NCBI GenBank assembly: GCA_050486265.1
Contig: JBJHCY010000002.1
Coordinates: 434,001-498,000, forward strand
DNA: 64,000 nucleotides
Direction of reading: 5' to 3'
DNA from: SLFH01 sp050486265
GTDB taxonomy: Bacteria > Planctomycetota > Phycisphaerae > Phycisphaerales > UBA1924
Each line of letters starts with the position of its first letter. The stretch's first letter is position 1. The position numbers and the translations under genes were made by a program. Positions 52,437 through 61,634 of the stretch are shown piece by piece. The notes under the pieces are model-generated. The model did no database searches. It saw only the letters and a program-made list of their open reading frames with translations, and was not told where the DNA came from.

Positions 52437-54548
52437 ATGATGAACGGATTGCGCAAGAGCCGCGGACGAAACACCCAACGGGCCTTGGTCCGGAAATCAG
52501 CGTGCGTGCTGGCGTTGGCGGCGGGCACGGCGGCCGCGTGGCCCGCCGCGGCGGCAGGGGCGAACAACGAACGGGCCGGGCCGGAACTCCCGATCTCGCA
52601 GATCACGCTCTACCGATCCGGCGTCGGGCACTTCGTCCGACAGGGGTTCGTCGAGGGCGACGCCGACCTGCAGCTCCGCTTCAATGTCGAGCAGATCAAC
52701 GATGTGCTCAAGAGCATGTACCTGCTGGATCTGGGGGGCGGCCGGATCGAGACCGTCGGCTACACCTCCAACATCCCGCTGGAACGACGCCTCGGCGGCT
52801 TCCTCATCGATATCTCCGACAGCCCGTCGCTGCACCAGCTCCTCGACCGCCTCCGCGGCGTGCCCGTGAAGCTCGAAACCACCGACCGGACCGTCGAGGG
52901 CAAGGTCCTCGCGATCGAGAACCGCCAGCGCCCCGTCGGCGACCGGCCGGTCTCGACCCCGTATGTCAACCTGCTGACCTCCGCCGGCATCCGGTCGATC
53001 CGGGTCGAATCGATCACCTCGATGCAGATCAGCGACGAGAGGCTCGCAGGAGAGCTCGAACAAGCGCTGCTCGCGATCGCCGAGCATCGGGCGGACGATG
53101 TCAAGAGCGTCGAGATCGCCTTCCGGGGCGAGGGGCGCCGGGCGGCGGTGGTCGGCTATGTGCAGGAGGCCCCGGTCTGGAAGACCAGCTACCGCCTGAT
53201 CCTGCCCGAGTCTGAGGGGGACGACCAGCCGCTGATGCAGGCGTGGGCGATCGTCGAGAACACGACCGACGAGGACTGGACGGATGTCCGACTGTCGCTC
53301 GCGTCTGGCCAGCCCGTCGCCTTCCGGATGGATCTGTACGAGCCGCTGTTCGTCGAGCGGCCGATGGTGGCGGTGCCGGCCGTCGCCAGCCTTCGGCCGA
53401 AGGTGTACGACACGGGGGTTGCGACGGATCAGGCCCGGCGCATGCAGCGGCCCGCGGACGCCAGAAGCCGGGGTGGGCAGAGCCCGTTCCAGGAGGCCGA
53501 GCCGGAACTCCGCCAGCGACGCAGTGAAGCCCCCGCTTTTGACCTGCTCGCGGTCATGGGCGATACCGAGCAAGGCCGAGCCGCGGCCGGCGCCGTCGGC
53601 GAGGTCTTCCAGTACACCCTCGACACCCCCGTCACCATCGAACGCCAGCGTTCGGCGATGCTCCCGATCATCTCCGCCCCCGTCGAGGGCCGACGCGTCA
53701 GCATCTACACCCAGGGCGCCGAGACGCCCCACCCGATGCGCGGCGTCGAGATCACCAACAACGCCGGCCTGCAGCTCATGCCCGGCCCGATCAGCGTCTT
53801 CGACGGGAGCGCCTACGCCGGCGACGCCCAGATCGGGCATGTCGGGGCAGGCGACAGCCGCATGCTCGCCTACGCCGCCGATCTGGATGTCCGCATCCTG
53901 ACCAAGACCGACGGCGTGCGCCGGGTCCAGCAGACGCGGATCGTCAACGGCACGGTGGTCCGCACGATCGGACGCGAGCATGTCTTCACCTACACCATCA
54001 GCAACGCCGACGCCTCGCGAGGGCGGACGATCGTCATCGAGCACAACAAAATGTCCGGGTGGGAGCTCGCCTCGCCCGAGGCGGTCGAGGAGACCGAGCG
54101 GACGCACCGCTTCGAGAAGGAGCTCGGCCCGGGCGAGACCGCCGACCTGGTCATCCGCCACGAGCGGACGGATCAGGAACGGATCAGCGTCGCGACGATC
54201 GACTCGCCGACGATCCTGACGCTCCAGCGGGAGGGCCGTTTGTCCAACCGGGCGATCGAGGCGCTCCGCGAGGCGGTGTCGCTCCGCGAGGCGATCGGCG
54301 AGGCCGAGCGGCTTGTCTCGTCGCTGGAGAACGAGCGGCGCGAGATCGTCCGCGATCAGGAACGCGTCCGGGCCAACCTCGCCAGCGTCTCGCGCGAGAC
54401 CGACCTGCACCGGCGCTACATGGACCGCCTCGGCGAGCAGGAGACCCGCCTCGACGAGATCGCGACCGAGCTGACCGAGGCCCGCGCCGAGGTCGAGCGC
54501 CGCAAGCAAGCATTGGAGCGGTTCGTCGCGGATCTCAACATGTCGTAA
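52437..54548 (+). CDS. Exported DUF4139 protein
   Basis: 703 residues from ATG at 52437 with AGGAG. A basic signal peptide ends near AAAA/GANNE. ITLYRSGVGHFVRQG is the N-terminal DUF4139-associated domain, and WKTSYRLIL and NTTDEDWTDVRLSLASGQPVAFRMDLY are the DUF4139 core. The last 100 residues form a coiled coil. The function of this family is unknown. Confidence 0.85.
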   Translation: MMNGLRKSRGRNTQRALVRKSACVLALAAGTAAAWPAAAAGANNERAGPELPISQITLYRSGVGHFVRQGFVEGDADLQLRFNVEQINDVLKSMYLLDLGGGRIETVGYTSNIPLERRLGGFLIDISDSPSLHQLLDRLRGVPVKLETTDRTVEGKVLAIENRQRPVGDRPVSTPYVNLLTSAGIRSIRVESITSMQISDERLAGELEQALLAIAEHRADDVKSVEIAFRGEGRRAAVVGYVQEAPVWKTSYRLILPESEGDDQPLMQAWAIVENTTDEDWTDVRLSLASGQPVAFRMDLYEPLFVERPMVAVPAVASLRPKVYDTGVATDQARRMQRPADARSRGGQSPFQEAEPELRQRRSEAPAFDLLAVMGDTEQGRAAAGAVGEVFQYTLDTPVTIERQRSAMLPIISAPVEGRRVSIYTQGAETPHPMRGVEITNNAGLQLMPGPISVFDGSAYAGDAQIGHVGAGDSRMLAYAADLDVRILTKTDGVRRVQQTRIVNGTVVRTIGREHVFTYTISNADASRGRTIVIEHNKMSGWELASPEAVEETERTHRFEKELGPGETADLVIRHERTDQERISVATIDSPTILTLQREGRLSNRAIEALREAVSLREAIGEAERLVSSLENERREIVRDQERVRANLASVSRETDLHRRYMDRLGEQETRLDEIATELTEARAEVERRKQALERFVADLNMS

Positions 54549-54620
54549 AGGGCCCGGATCCCCTCTCGGCGCACGGCCGGCAGATCGCCCGGCGGGCTGA
54601 GACAGATCAGCAAAAGAAGA

Positions 54621-54649
54621 AGCGGCCGGCACAGAAGGCCGGCCGCTTT
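54621..54649. terminator. Terminator between DUF4139 and pseudopilin genes
   Basis: AGCGGCCGGC, short loop, GCCGGCCGCT, then TTG on the plus strand and TTCTTCTTTTG on the minus strand. Confidence 0.75.
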
Positions 54650-54703
54650 GCTTCATGCGTTGCGGGCGTTCAGGCCCGCGTCGTCAGGTGTAGGCCGAAC
54701 GGC

Positions 54704-55726
54704 TCAGTCGAAGAAGAACTGGAGCTGGATGGCGGCGTTGGTGCCGGTCGAGGGGTTGCTGAAGCCGTCGCGGTAGGAGCGGAGGAAGATGTTGCGGTTG
54801 GTGAGCCGCATGGAGTTGTCCGGGCTGCCCTGCGGGGTCCGCATGCGGTCGTCCTCGTCGACGAAGATGTTGTCGGGCTGGTTGCGGTCGCGGGCGTTCT
54901 GGATGCCGGTGAAGTTGAAGGTGGTGTCCTCGGGGTCGGGACGGGTCTCGAAGATGACGCGGTTGTCGTTGTAGGCGACATTGCCTTCCCACTTGACCCG
55001 GCTGCCGTGGATGAGGAGGGTGTTGGAGTTCACACCGACCGCCGTGTTGTACTGCGGGCCGATGGCGGCGTTGGGGCCGACGAGCTCCCACTGCTGCACG
55101 GTGCCGGTGCCGGCGCCGAGGCGGTAGGTCGGGCCGCGGTTGGCCAGAACGGCGATGGCGGCCTCGAACGAGTCGCGCCAGTGGTCGTTCTTGCGGGCGC
55201 CGAAGGGCGGGGTGTGGGCGTAGGAGATGTTGGCGATGCCGTTGCGCTCACGCTGGTTCGAGCGGATCGAGTCGAACGGGTGGCCGCGCAGCGCCGGGTC
55301 CCACAAGGCCCGCTGGACCTGGGCGGCGCCCTGGGGCTCGTCGAACATGTAGTCGGTGAAGTTCTCGACCGGGCCGGGCTCGGACGGGCCGACCAGGAGC
55401 TGCGTCGGCAGGCCGTTCCAGACCATCAGCGAGAAGATGTTGCGGGTGGAGTCGAGCTGGACCGCGTTGGCGCGGTTCTGGACCTGACCGACATTGATGG
55501 TGGTGCCGTCACGGTCGGCCTCGCTGGGGAGCGGGTAGCGCTCCTGGTTCTGCGTGGCGAACTGCACCATGGTCTGGTGGATGCCGCGGATCTGGCTGGC
55601 GTCCTTGAGCTGACGGGCGGCCTGGCGTGCCTTGCCCAGGGCCGGCAGCAGGATGCCGATGAGCAGCGCGATGATCGCGATGACCACCAGCAGCTCGATG
55701 AGCGTAAATCCTCGATGCTTTCTCAT
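54704..55726 (-). CDS. Prepilin-type exported protein
   Basis: 340 residues from ATG at 55726 with GGAGAA. The leader MRKHRG/FTLIELLVV is a perfect type III signal with Gly at -1 and Glu5. The first part continues ALLIGILLPALGKARQAAR, as in planctomycete pseudopilin-like families. The rest is mainly beta, with no known domain. Probably envelope or surface located. Confidence 0.9.
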   Translation of the reverse strand: MRKHRGFTLIELLVVIAIIALLIGILLPALGKARQAARQLKDASQIRGIHQTMVQFATQNQERYPLPSEADRDGTTINVGQVQNRANAVQLDSTRNIFSLMVWNGLPTQLLVGPSEPGPVENFTDYMFDEPQGAAQVQRALWDPALRGHPFDSIRSNQRERNGIANISYAHTPPFGARKNDHWRDSFEAAIAVLANRGPTYRLGAGTGTVQQWELVGPNAAIGPQYNTAVGVNSNTLLIHGSRVKWEGNVAYNDNRVIFETRPDPEDTTFNFTGIQNARDRNQPDNIFVDEDDRMRTPQGSPDNSMRLTNRNIFLRSYRDGFSNPSTGTNAAIQLQFFFD

Positions 55727-56104
55727 GATTCGATTCTCCGAACTTTGGGCCCTGTGCGATCGGCACAGCGGCCCGATGCCTGTCGGGCGGGCTCATGACA
55801 CATGAACCGCCCTGATCCTTCACTGGAGCCTGAAAGTGGACCGGCTCCCGCGTCCGTACCCCCGTAGCGCCCGGGGGCGGGCCGGATTGTCGGAGAGGAT
55901 CAGGCAGCGGTCGGAGGCGGCATCAAATGAGCGGCGACGCCGCGTCATCAGAACAGGGTGATTCACATGGACCACCGACCGGAGCTTTTTCCTCGCCAGA
56001 GGCATGCCTCTGTCACGCGTGAGATCATACCTTCTCAGAAGTCGGTGCGCCTGTCAAGCTGGCGCGGTTGCGGAAATTCTCGGTCGAAGAAGGAAATCTG
56101 ACCA
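55727..56104. other. Divergent intergenic region
   Basis: About 378 bases. It has short palindromes (CTGTGCGATCGGCACAG and AGAGGCATGCCTCT) and no clear promoter or gene. Confidence 0.5.
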
Positions 56105-56593
56105 ATGCCCGAACACACACCTTCCACCGCTCCAGAGGCACGCCTCGCGGAACTCGGCATCGCCCTTCCCCCGCCCCCCAAGCCCCTGGCGCTCTACCGC
56201 CCCGTGGTCGTCAGCGGCGGGTTCGCCTGGGTCAGCGGGCAGGTGCCGCTGGAAGACGGACACCCCGTGGCGACAGGACGCGTGCCCGACCAGGTGACCG
56301 AGGAGGTCGCCAGGGACTGCGCCCGGCGGTGCGCCCTGTCGGCGCTGTCGGCGCTGCGCGAGGAGTTGGGCTCGCTCGACCGCGTCGCCCGGGTCGTCAA
56401 GCTGGGGGTGTTCGTGGCCTCCCACCCCGAGTACGGCGGACAGCCGGGCATCGCCAACGAAGCCAGCCGCGTGATGGTCGATGTCTTCGGCGAGGAGGCC
56501 GGTCGGCACGCGCGTGCCGCGGTGGGCGTCGCCTCTCTGCCCCTGCGCGTGCCGGTGGAGGTCGAGGGGGTGTTCGAGCTGCACCCGGGATGA
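56105..56593 (+). CDS. RidA (YjgF/YER057c/UK114) family protein
   Basis: 162 residues; AAGGAA upstream. VVSGGFAWVSGQVPLEDG, CALSALSALREELGSLDRV, and RHARAAVGVASLP with the key Arg are RidA motifs; typical role is hydrolysis of reactive imines. It belongs to the longer subfamily with an N-terminal 30-residue part. Confidence 0.9.
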   Translation: MPEHTPSTAPEARLAELGIALPPPPKPLALYRPVVVSGGFAWVSGQVPLEDGHPVATGRVPDQVTEEVARDCARRCALSALSALREELGSLDRVARVVKLGVFVASHPEYGGQPGIANEASRVMVDVFGEEAGRHARAAVGVASLPLRVPVEVEGVFELHPG

Positions 56594-57147
56594 GGTCGAG
56601 CCGGGGTGCGGGGCATTGTGCGGCGGGATTGAGTCGATGACAGCAGAGACACTGGCGGACAAGCCGCCAGCGCCACAGGATTTGCTCCTCTGGACAGCCC
56701 GGCTTGCCGAGCCGTGTCTTCCGATCGCTGCCCGACCGACGCGCAGCCCATCGGTTGAAAGCCCCGAGGGGCGCGGGGTTGTCGCCGCGGGTGGAAGCGT
56801 GCGCAGCACGCTGGAACCCGTGGAAAGCGTCAAAGGTCATCCCCCGCTCTGACGGAGCGGAGGACGCACGCGATCAACACCACGCGTTCCTTCGCCCCTT
56901 CAGGGCGAAGCGGTTCTTGCGCCGCTTCCCACGGGTTGCGCTCCGACCGACGCTGCGCGTCGGCCTGCGCTCCACCCGCGGCTACAACCCATCGCTCCTT
57001 CGGAGCGAAGAGAACGCAAGCGTCGGGCGGATCTCGCGCCGCGGCCCGACGCCAGCTCCACAAACGCCGCAAGCCGATGCCGAATCGGTGACAAAGGACA
57101 CTGGCGGACAAGCCGCCAGTGTTGCAGGTCCGATTGACACCGTCGTG
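56594..57147. repeat. Repeat island A: REP hairpins and a ~350-bp multi-hairpin element
   Basis: A REP hairpin CACTGGCGGACAAGCCGCCAG lies at 56650-56670 and another at 57101-57121. Between them, about 56700-57050, is an element of at least seven hairpins, including CGGCTTGCCGAGCCG, GCCCCGAGGGGC, AGCGTGCGCAGCACGCT, CCGCTCTGACGGAGCGG, TTCGCCCCTTCAGGGCGAA and CGCTCCTTCGGAGCG. An inverted copy lies at about 62968-63316. There is no gene here. Confidence 0.85.
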
Positions 57148-57882
57148 TCAGCAGCCAGCCGCGAACGCCTGAAGGAAGGCGAAGAAGTCGTCGGCGTCGA
57201 TCACGCCGTCGTTGTTGAAGTCCGCCCTCGGGTCGCCGTCGGCGAAGAGGGAGAGGAACTCGAAGAAATCGTCGGCGTCGACGACGCCGTCGGCGTTGAT
57301 GTCCGGCGGGCAGGCCGGTACTTCGATGGTCAGGACGGCGGTGTTGACGGCCTCGGAGAGGATGTTGGGGAAGTTGGGCTCGCTTGTGGGGTTGGCCCAG
57401 AGGCCGGCCCACGAGCCGCCGTCGTCGAGGATGTCCTGGATCTGCGAAGTGACAACGAACTCGAACTCGAAGAAGGTGTCGATCGGGGGCTGGTACTGGC
57501 CGGTCCCGACGACGATCGCTCCGGGGTCGAAGTCGTCGAGGGTGGCCTGGCCGTCGCCGGCGTAGATGCCGAACTCGAACGAGCGGACGCCGACATCGAA
57601 GGCGTTGTTGACGCTCACTCGCCCGCGGATGGTCGCCGAGAGGACGGTCTGGCCGGCGAACTGAGAGATGTCGTACTCCTGGATCGCCCGGTCCTCGTCC
57701 TGCACGCGCTGGCGGATCAGGCCCGAGAAACTCGCGGGGCTGACGGCGATGATGTCGCCGACGCCGTTCTTGTTGGTGTCGCGGATCGAGGCGGCGACAT
57801 CGGGGGGCGTGAGCTCGACGGGCTGGGCCGAAACGACGCCGCTGGCGGCCAGAACGGACAGGCAGATGGTCACACGAAACAT
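57148..57882 (-). CDS. Exported protein with two dockerin/EF-hand-like repeats and Gly-Cys end (copy 1)
   Basis: 244 residues from ATG at 57882 with GAGGAG. A signal peptide ends near VSAQ. The middle is a beta domain with FSGLIRQRVQDEDRAIQEY and GTGQYQPPIDTFFEFEF. The C-terminus has DINADGVVDADDFFEFLSLF and DFNNDGVIDADDFFAFLQAF, calcium-binding dockerin-like loops, and ends AGC. This is the planctomycete 'GC-type dockerin' layout, where the final Cys may be an anchor. Confidence 0.85.
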   Translation of the reverse strand: MFRVTICLSVLAASGVVSAQPVELTPPDVAASIRDTNKNGVGDIIAVSPASFSGLIRQRVQDEDRAIQEYDISQFAGQTVLSATIRGRVSVNNAFDVGVRSFEFGIYAGDGQATLDDFDPGAIVVGTGQYQPPIDTFFEFEFVVTSQIQDILDDGGSWAGLWANPTSEPNFPNILSEAVNTAVLTIEVPACPPDINADGVVDADDFFEFLSLFADGDPRADFNNDGVIDADDFFAFLQAFAAGC

Positions 57883-58273
57883 CGGCGGCTCCTCGTGGCG
57901 ATCGTCGCACGCAATGGAGAAACAGATCCCCACCCCGGCGCGACTGACCCCGTCAGCCTAGCGAACAAACACGCGTCTCACAACGGCTTCTCGGAGATCG
58001 CCCATCAACGAGCCCGCACCGAAGGGGTGGAGGACGGTCGGAATCGTCTGCCGCGGAGGCAACCGCTCTGAGGTCGAGATCGGTTCCTTCGCCCCGCCGG
58101 TGCTCGGGGGCAAAGCGGCGGACTTCCGCGGGTTCGCTCGGCGGCGCCCCGCCTCACCCTCGGTCAGGATCCAGCGCTCCTTCGGAGTTCGTGGGCTCGC
58201 GACAGAAAAACACTGGCGGTCGAGCCGCCAGCGCCACATGGCTACGGCGTGTGTTTCGAGCTGCTGCGGGCGT
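57883..58273. repeat. Intergenic island C: decayed element and REP hairpin
   Basis: About 58055-58205 retains pieces of the large element in order: CCGCTCTGA, TTCCTTCGCCCC, GCGGACTTCCGCGGGTT and GCGCTCCTTCGGAG. A REP hairpin CACTGGCGGTCGAGCCGCCAG is at 58212-58232. Confidence 0.6.
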
Positions 58274-59035
58274 TCAGCACCCGTCCACGAACGCCTGCAG
58301 GAAGGCGAAGAAGTCGTCGGCGCTGACGACGCCGCTGTGAATCCAGTCGGCCCGCGGGTGGCCCTCGGCGAAGTAGGCGAGGTACGCGAAAAAGTCCTCG
58401 GCGTCGACGACCCCGTCGCGGTTGATGTCGACCCTGCAGTCCCAGGGCTCCGAATCGAGCTCAAGCACGGCGACGCCTGCGTCGTTCGAGAGGATGTTGG
58501 GGAAGTTCGGCTCGGTGGTCGAGTTGACCCAGAGGCCGACCCACATCGCATTGCGGTCGATGACCTCCTGCACCTCGGCGGTGACATCGAACTCGAACTC
58601 GAAGAATGTGTCGCCGGGCGGGTGGTACTGCCCCGTGCCGACGAGCATCAGACGGTCGGGGTCGAACTTGAGCTGCAGGGCGGTCGGGAACGACTCCCCA
58701 TGCCCGGGGTAGATCCCGAACTCGAAAGCGCGCACGCCGACATCGGACGCGTTGTTCACGCTGATGCGCCCGCGGATCGTCGCCGAATGCACGAGGTGAT
58801 TGAAGTGGTCGAAAAGCTCGAACTCCTGCACAGCCCGATCCTCGTCCTGCACGCGCTGGCGGATCAGGCCGGAGAACGGCTCGGGCGCGACAGTCACCAG
58901 ATCGCCGACGCCGTTCTTGTTGCTGTCGTGGATCGAGGCGGCGATATCGGGCGGGGTCATCTCAACGGGCTGGGCGGCGGCGGTCCAAGGCCAAAGACCG
59001 ACAAACAGACAGCAAACCATCGGCGTACTGCGCAT
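58274..59035 (-). CDS. Exported protein with dockerin-like repeats and Gly-Cys end (copy 2)
   Basis: 253 residues from ATG at 59035 with GAGGAGG. A signal peptide ends near AAAQ. Very similar to copy 1 throughout, with IRQRVQDEDRAVQEFELF and GTGQYHPPGDTFFEFEF. The first loop DINRDGVVDAEDFFAYLAYF is intact; in the second (ADWIHSGVVSADDFFAFLQ) the first calcium-ligand positions are changed. It ends DGC. Tandem duplication is likely. Confidence 0.85.
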   Translation of the reverse strand: MRSTPMVCCLFVGLWPWTAAAQPVEMTPPDIAASIHDSNKNGVGDLVTVAPEPFSGLIRQRVQDEDRAVQEFELFDHFNHLVHSATIRGRISVNNASDVGVRAFEFGIYPGHGESFPTALQLKFDPDRLMLVGTGQYHPPGDTFFEFEFDVTAEVQEVIDRNAMWVGLWVNSTTEPNFPNILSNDAGVAVLELDSEPWDCRVDINRDGVVDAEDFFAYLAYFAEGHPRADWIHSGVVSADDFFAFLQAFVDGC

Positions 59036-59176
59036 AACAACCTCCTCGTGTTCTGTCTCGCGAAAAGCCGGATCGGGCCGGCGGGCCGCTCCCGACAGCC
59101 CATCAAGCGAGACTAACACGGGCGGTTTTCGCCTGCAACGCGGAATCCGAGAACTTCCCAGGAAAACCCCGCGAGT

Positions 59177-59821
59177 TCAACCGAACGCCTTCTTGTAATC
59201 GGCCAAAAACTTCTCCAGCCCGGTGTCGGTCAGCGGGTGGGAAAGGAGCTGGCGGATGACGCTGAAGGGGAGCGTCGCGACATCGGCGCCGGCCAGCGCG
59301 CACTCGACCATGTGCTTGGGGTGGCGGATCGAGGCGGCGAGCACCTTGGTGGTGAACCCGTAGTTGTCGTAGATCTGGCGGATCTGGTGGATCAGGTCCA
59401 TGCCGTCGTGGGCGATGTCGTCGAGGCGCCCGATGAACGGGCTGACGAGGTAGGCGCCGGCCTTGGCGACGAGCATGGCCTGCATGGGCTGGAAGCAGAG
59501 GGTCATGTTGGTGCGCGTGCCCTCGTCGGAGAGGGTCTTGCACGCCTTGAGCCCGGCGGGGGTGATCGGGAGCTTGACGACGATGTTCGACGCGATCTTC
59601 GCCGCCTCGCGCCCTTCCTTGAGCATGCCGTCGTAGTCGGTCGCGATGACCTCCGCGGAGACGGGGCCCTGCACGACCTCGCAGATCTCGGCGAGGCGTT
59701 TGTTGTAGGCGACGCCCTCCTTGGCGATGAGGGAGGGGTTGGTGGTCACGCCGTCGAGCACGCCGAGGTCGTGGGCCTCTCTGATCTCGTCGATGTTGGC
59801 GGTGTCGATGTACAGCTCCAT
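59177..59821 (-). CDS. fsa: Fructose-6-phosphate aldolase/transaldolase-like (Fsa/TalC)
   Basis: 214 residues, the length of the small transaldolase family. MELYIDTANIDEIREAHDLG, TTNPSLIAKEG and Schiff-base Lys in NIVVKLPIT are conserved, and LAASIRHPKHMVECALAGAD follows. It may cleave fructose 6-phosphate or act as transaldolase. ATG with GGAG. Confidence 0.92.
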   Translation of the reverse strand: MELYIDTANIDEIREAHDLGVLDGVTTNPSLIAKEGVAYNKRLAEICEVVQGPVSAEVIATDYDGMLKEGREAAKIASNIVVKLPITPAGLKACKTLSDEGTRTNMTLCFQPMQAMLVAKAGAYLVSPFIGRLDDIAHDGMDLIHQIRQIYDNYGFTTKVLAASIRHPKHMVECALAGADVATLPFSVIRQLLSHPLTDTGLEKFLADYKKAFG

Positions 59822-59882
59822 CGGCAGGCTCCGTGGTCCGGGCCGTCGTCGGCCCTTGCGGTGTTCGCGGGGAGGAAGGGGG

Positions 59883-61394
59883 TCAGGCGGACTGCTCGGC
59901 GTTCTTTTCCTCGCGGATCTCGTCGAGCTTGGGCTTGAGCTTACGCCGCATGATCTTGCCCGTCGGGTTTCGGGGCAATTCGTCGACCGCGTGGATCTCC
60001 TTGGGCACCTTGTAGCCCGCGAGGCGTTCGCGGCAGAAGGACCGCAGGGCCGACGCGTCGAGCTCGGCGTCCTCTGCGAGCTCGACGAAGGCGACGGGCA
60101 CCTCGCCCCGCGAGCCGTCGTCGGCGCCGATCACGCCCGAGGCCTTGACGCTCTCGTGCTTGTTGAGGACCTCCTCGATCTCGCGGGGGAAGACATTCTC
60201 GCCCCCGACGATGAGCATCTCCTTGTGGCGCCCGGTGATCGAGAGGTAGCCCTCGGGGTCGACGCGCCCGATGTCGCCGGTGCGGAACCAGCCGTCGTCG
60301 TCGAAGGTTTCCTCGGTCTCCTCGGGCATGTTGTGGTAGCCGGCGAAGATGTTGGGGCCTTTCAGGCGGATCTCCCCGTCGCGCCCGGGGGGCTGCTCGG
60401 CGTTCGTCTCGATGTCGATGATGCGCTGGCGCACGCCGGGCAGGGGCTTGCCGACGGTGCCCTGCTTGGCGGCGCCGGGGTGGTTGACATGCGTGACCGG
60501 GGAGGTCTCGGTGAGCCCGTAGCCCTCGAAGATCGGCTTGGCGTAACGATCCTCGAACTTGTCTGCGACGGCCTTGGGCAGGGGCTCGCCGCCGGAGATG
60601 AGCGCCCTGAAGCTCTCGAAGTCTTCGGGCCCCGCGTCCTTGACCGAGAGCAGCGCGTTGTACATCGACGGGATACCGACAAAGACGGTCGGCCTGTGCT
60701 CGCGGAACGCGGCGACGATCTTGTGGGGCACGAAGCGCGGCGCAAAGACCACTCGGATGCCGAGGCTCAGGGGCATCAGCGTCAGACAGGTGAAGCCGAA
60801 GGAGTGGAACTGGGGCAGCACGCCGAACATGCAGTCGTTCTTGTCGAGGTCGATGCCGTCGCGGACCTGGTTGATGTTGGCGCTAATGTTGGCGTGCGTA
60901 AGCTTGACGCCCTTGGGCAGCCCGCTGGTGCCGCTGGTGTAGAGAAAGGCCGCGACCTCGTCGTCCTCGGCCCGCTTGGGCCAGCGGGGCTCGGGGAAGC
61001 TCTTGAAGTCGATGTCTTCGAGGAAGCACATCTGCTCGCATTCGGGCGTGTAGCCCATGAAGTCGAGCATCGGGCGGGCGGTGAGGATGAGGTCGGTCTC
61101 GCAGTCGCCGATGACATGCTTGAGCTCGTCGCGCGAGAGCAGGAAGTTCAGAGGCACGACCGTCCGCCCGAGCATCCAGGCGGCAAGAGCGCAGATCGGG
61201 AACGCCCCGCTGGAGGGGAACATCGTCGCGACGGTCTGCGTCGAGGACCGCTTCTCGATCAGTGAGGCGACATGCATCGCCGCGACGAGGATTTCGATGC
61301 CCTTGTACGACCGCCGGTCGTCGGTCGCGACCACGCGGGTGGGCGACGCCAGCAGTCTTTTGATGATCGGCCAATGCACACTCACGCGGTTCAC
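59883..61394 (-). CDS. AMP-dependent acyl-CoA synthetase/ligase
   Basis: 503 residues. P-loop LYTSGTSGLPKGVKL, FEGYGLTETSPV, DGWFRTGDIG, GRHKEMLIVGGENVFPREIE and the final Lys in PTGKIMRRKL are all there. It activates a carboxylic acid, probably a fatty acid. The start could be GTG at 61394 or GTG at 61385, which has GAGG upstream. Confidence 0.93.
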   Translation of the reverse strand: MNRVSVHWPIIKRLLASPTRVVATDDRRSYKGIEILVAAMHVASLIEKRSSTQTVATMFPSSGAFPICALAAWMLGRTVVPLNFLLSRDELKHVIGDCETDLILTARPMLDFMGYTPECEQMCFLEDIDFKSFPEPRWPKRAEDDEVAAFLYTSGTSGLPKGVKLTHANISANINQVRDGIDLDKNDCMFGVLPQFHSFGFTCLTLMPLSLGIRVVFAPRFVPHKIVAAFREHRPTVFVGIPSMYNALLSVKDAGPEDFESFRALISGGEPLPKAVADKFEDRYAKPIFEGYGLTETSPVTHVNHPGAAKQGTVGKPLPGVRQRIIDIETNAEQPPGRDGEIRLKGPNIFAGYHNMPEETEETFDDDGWFRTGDIGRVDPEGYLSITGRHKEMLIVGGENVFPREIEEVLNKHESVKASGVIGADDGSRGEVPVAFVELAEDAELDASALRSFCRERLAGYKVPKEIHAVDELPRNPTGKIMRRKLKPKLDEIREEKNAEQSA

Positions 61395-61634
61395 CTCGCA
61401 TTCGGCGGCTCGGGGGATCAGCGGACCGGACCCTGTAATCTATCGCCCACTCCGCCCCCTCGCCGGATCCGGGAGGCCGAATCGCACAAACACCACCCGA
61501 CCCGCTCCGTCGCGAAAGAGGAAACCTCGCGCCCCCTCCCGCGTAGACTCCTCTAGCGGCGGACTCCCCTCGGACGCCACGCATCCGTCCGCACACGCCC
61601 CGGCCAAGGGTGGCCGCCGCCCCGGGAGCATCCC

